From Bacteroidales bacterium UBA2939 (GTDB taxonomy: Bacteria > Bacteroidota > Bacteroidia > Bacteroidales > P3): a stretch of DNA of 5,126 bases. Positions 4,828-5,126 of the stretch are shown here, piece after piece. The stretch is taken from positions 1 through 5,126 of the forward strand of contig DECD01000023.1 of NCBI GenBank assembly GCA_002349055.1, read 5' to 3'. The translations under genes were made by a program, and so were the position numbers. The notes below the pieces were generated by a model that was not told the origin of the DNA, made no database searches, and saw nothing but the letters and a program-made list of their open reading frames with translations. The first letter of the stretch is position 1, and every line of letters begins with the position of its first letter.

Positions 4828-5126
4828 TTATCGTGAGAAGATGTCCGACTGTTTCAGCAGGCGGACGGTGTGGGTCTTGCCGGAGGCGGTGGTCAATGTC
4901 AATAGGTAGGTGGCCTGTGGGTGCGAGGTGAGGTCGAGGGAGTAGCGGCCTATGCCCTCGGCTGTGAGGCGCACCTGCTCGCGGCGGCCTGTGAGGTCGG
5001 TGAGCCAGGCAGTCTCCGCCAAGTTCTCACTACATTCGATGGTGACGCGTTGTCTAAAAGGATTCGGGTACGCCACGAAAGCGCCCTCGTCGCCCACCAC
5101 AGTAATGCGCACATCGCCCGTGTCGC
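4828..5126 (-). CDS. T9SS cargo protein, C-terminal sorting domain (partial)
   Basis: The last 98 complete codons of a protein whose start lies beyond the right edge; the frame is open through 5126, so the GTG at 5112 is not its start. Residues from AYPNPF onward match the type A C-terminal sorting domain of the type IX secretion system: YPNPF, a strand (RVTIECS), TAWLTDLTGRREQ, a GRYSLDL turn, ATYLLTLTTASGKT and the closing HTVRLLKQ, followed by SDIFSR and TAA. In this system the domain directs cargo through the outer membrane and is usually removed, leaving the cargo on the surface or released. The cargo's enzymatic or adhesive part is not in the window. The Cys-rich lipoprotein follows 27 bp downstream. 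Confidence 0.85.
   Translation of the reverse strand, partial: DTGDVRITVVGDEGAFVAYPNPFRQRVTIECSENLAETAWLTDLTGRREQVRLTAEGIGRYSLDLTSHPQATYLLTLTTASGKTHTVRLLKQSDIFSR

Overview
The window looks like a stretch of chromosome from the phylum Bacteroidota, probably order Bacteroidales. Three things support this: TAnnTTTG-type -7 promoter elements, lack of strong Shine-Dalgarno sites before the genes, and a C-terminal domain that fits the type IX secretion (T9SS) type A sorting domain. A Prevotella-like gut or rumen lineage is a guess. Genus cannot be fixed from the sequence alone.

Layout. Positions 1-596 carry no gene I can support. They hold two arrays of an 11-bp repeat (9-41 and 431-488), a leftward promoter-like motif (138-147), an AT-rich hairpin (203-234), three copies of a CTGTG...CACAG repeat (242-350) and the promoter of the first gene. 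At 597-1322 (+) lies an exported protein with a long C-terminal coiled coil. Every other intact gene is on the minus strand. Convergent with the first gene, at 1366-2040, is the catalytic part of an M1-type zinc metallopeptidase that has lost its usual N-terminal domain. An in-frame TGA (2080-2082) separates it from further helix-forming coding sequence (2083-2187). That abuts a short 3' gene remnant on the plus strand (2196-2252), followed by a terminator hairpin (2277-2310). The 2083-2252 stretch looks like a rearrangement scar.

Next come two tightly spaced minus-strand genes: a DUF4419 lipoprotein (2730-3926) and, after it, a small membrane-anchored protein with a BamE/SmpA-like pattern (2343-2714). 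They probably form one transcript ending at the 2277-2310 hairpin. Upstream of them, 3927-4296 has no gene. It holds a GC-rich hairpin (3962-3997), an array of 21-bp units in an alternating 42-bp pattern (4015-4271) and a nested palindromic element (4047-4104) that interrupts the array.

At the right edge is a second minus-strand pair: the C-terminal end of a T9SS cargo protein (4828-5126, continuing outside the window) and a six-cysteine lipoprotein (4297-4800) 27 bp downstream.

Four of the five intact or edge protein genes encode proteins predicted to be exported or lipid-anchored, and the fifth is predicted to be membrane-anchored, so the theme is the cell envelope. I see no sign of a classical defence system, prophage, insertion sequence, CRISPR array, tRNA or rRNA. 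The more unusual content is the three intergenic repeat families and the broken peptidase locus.
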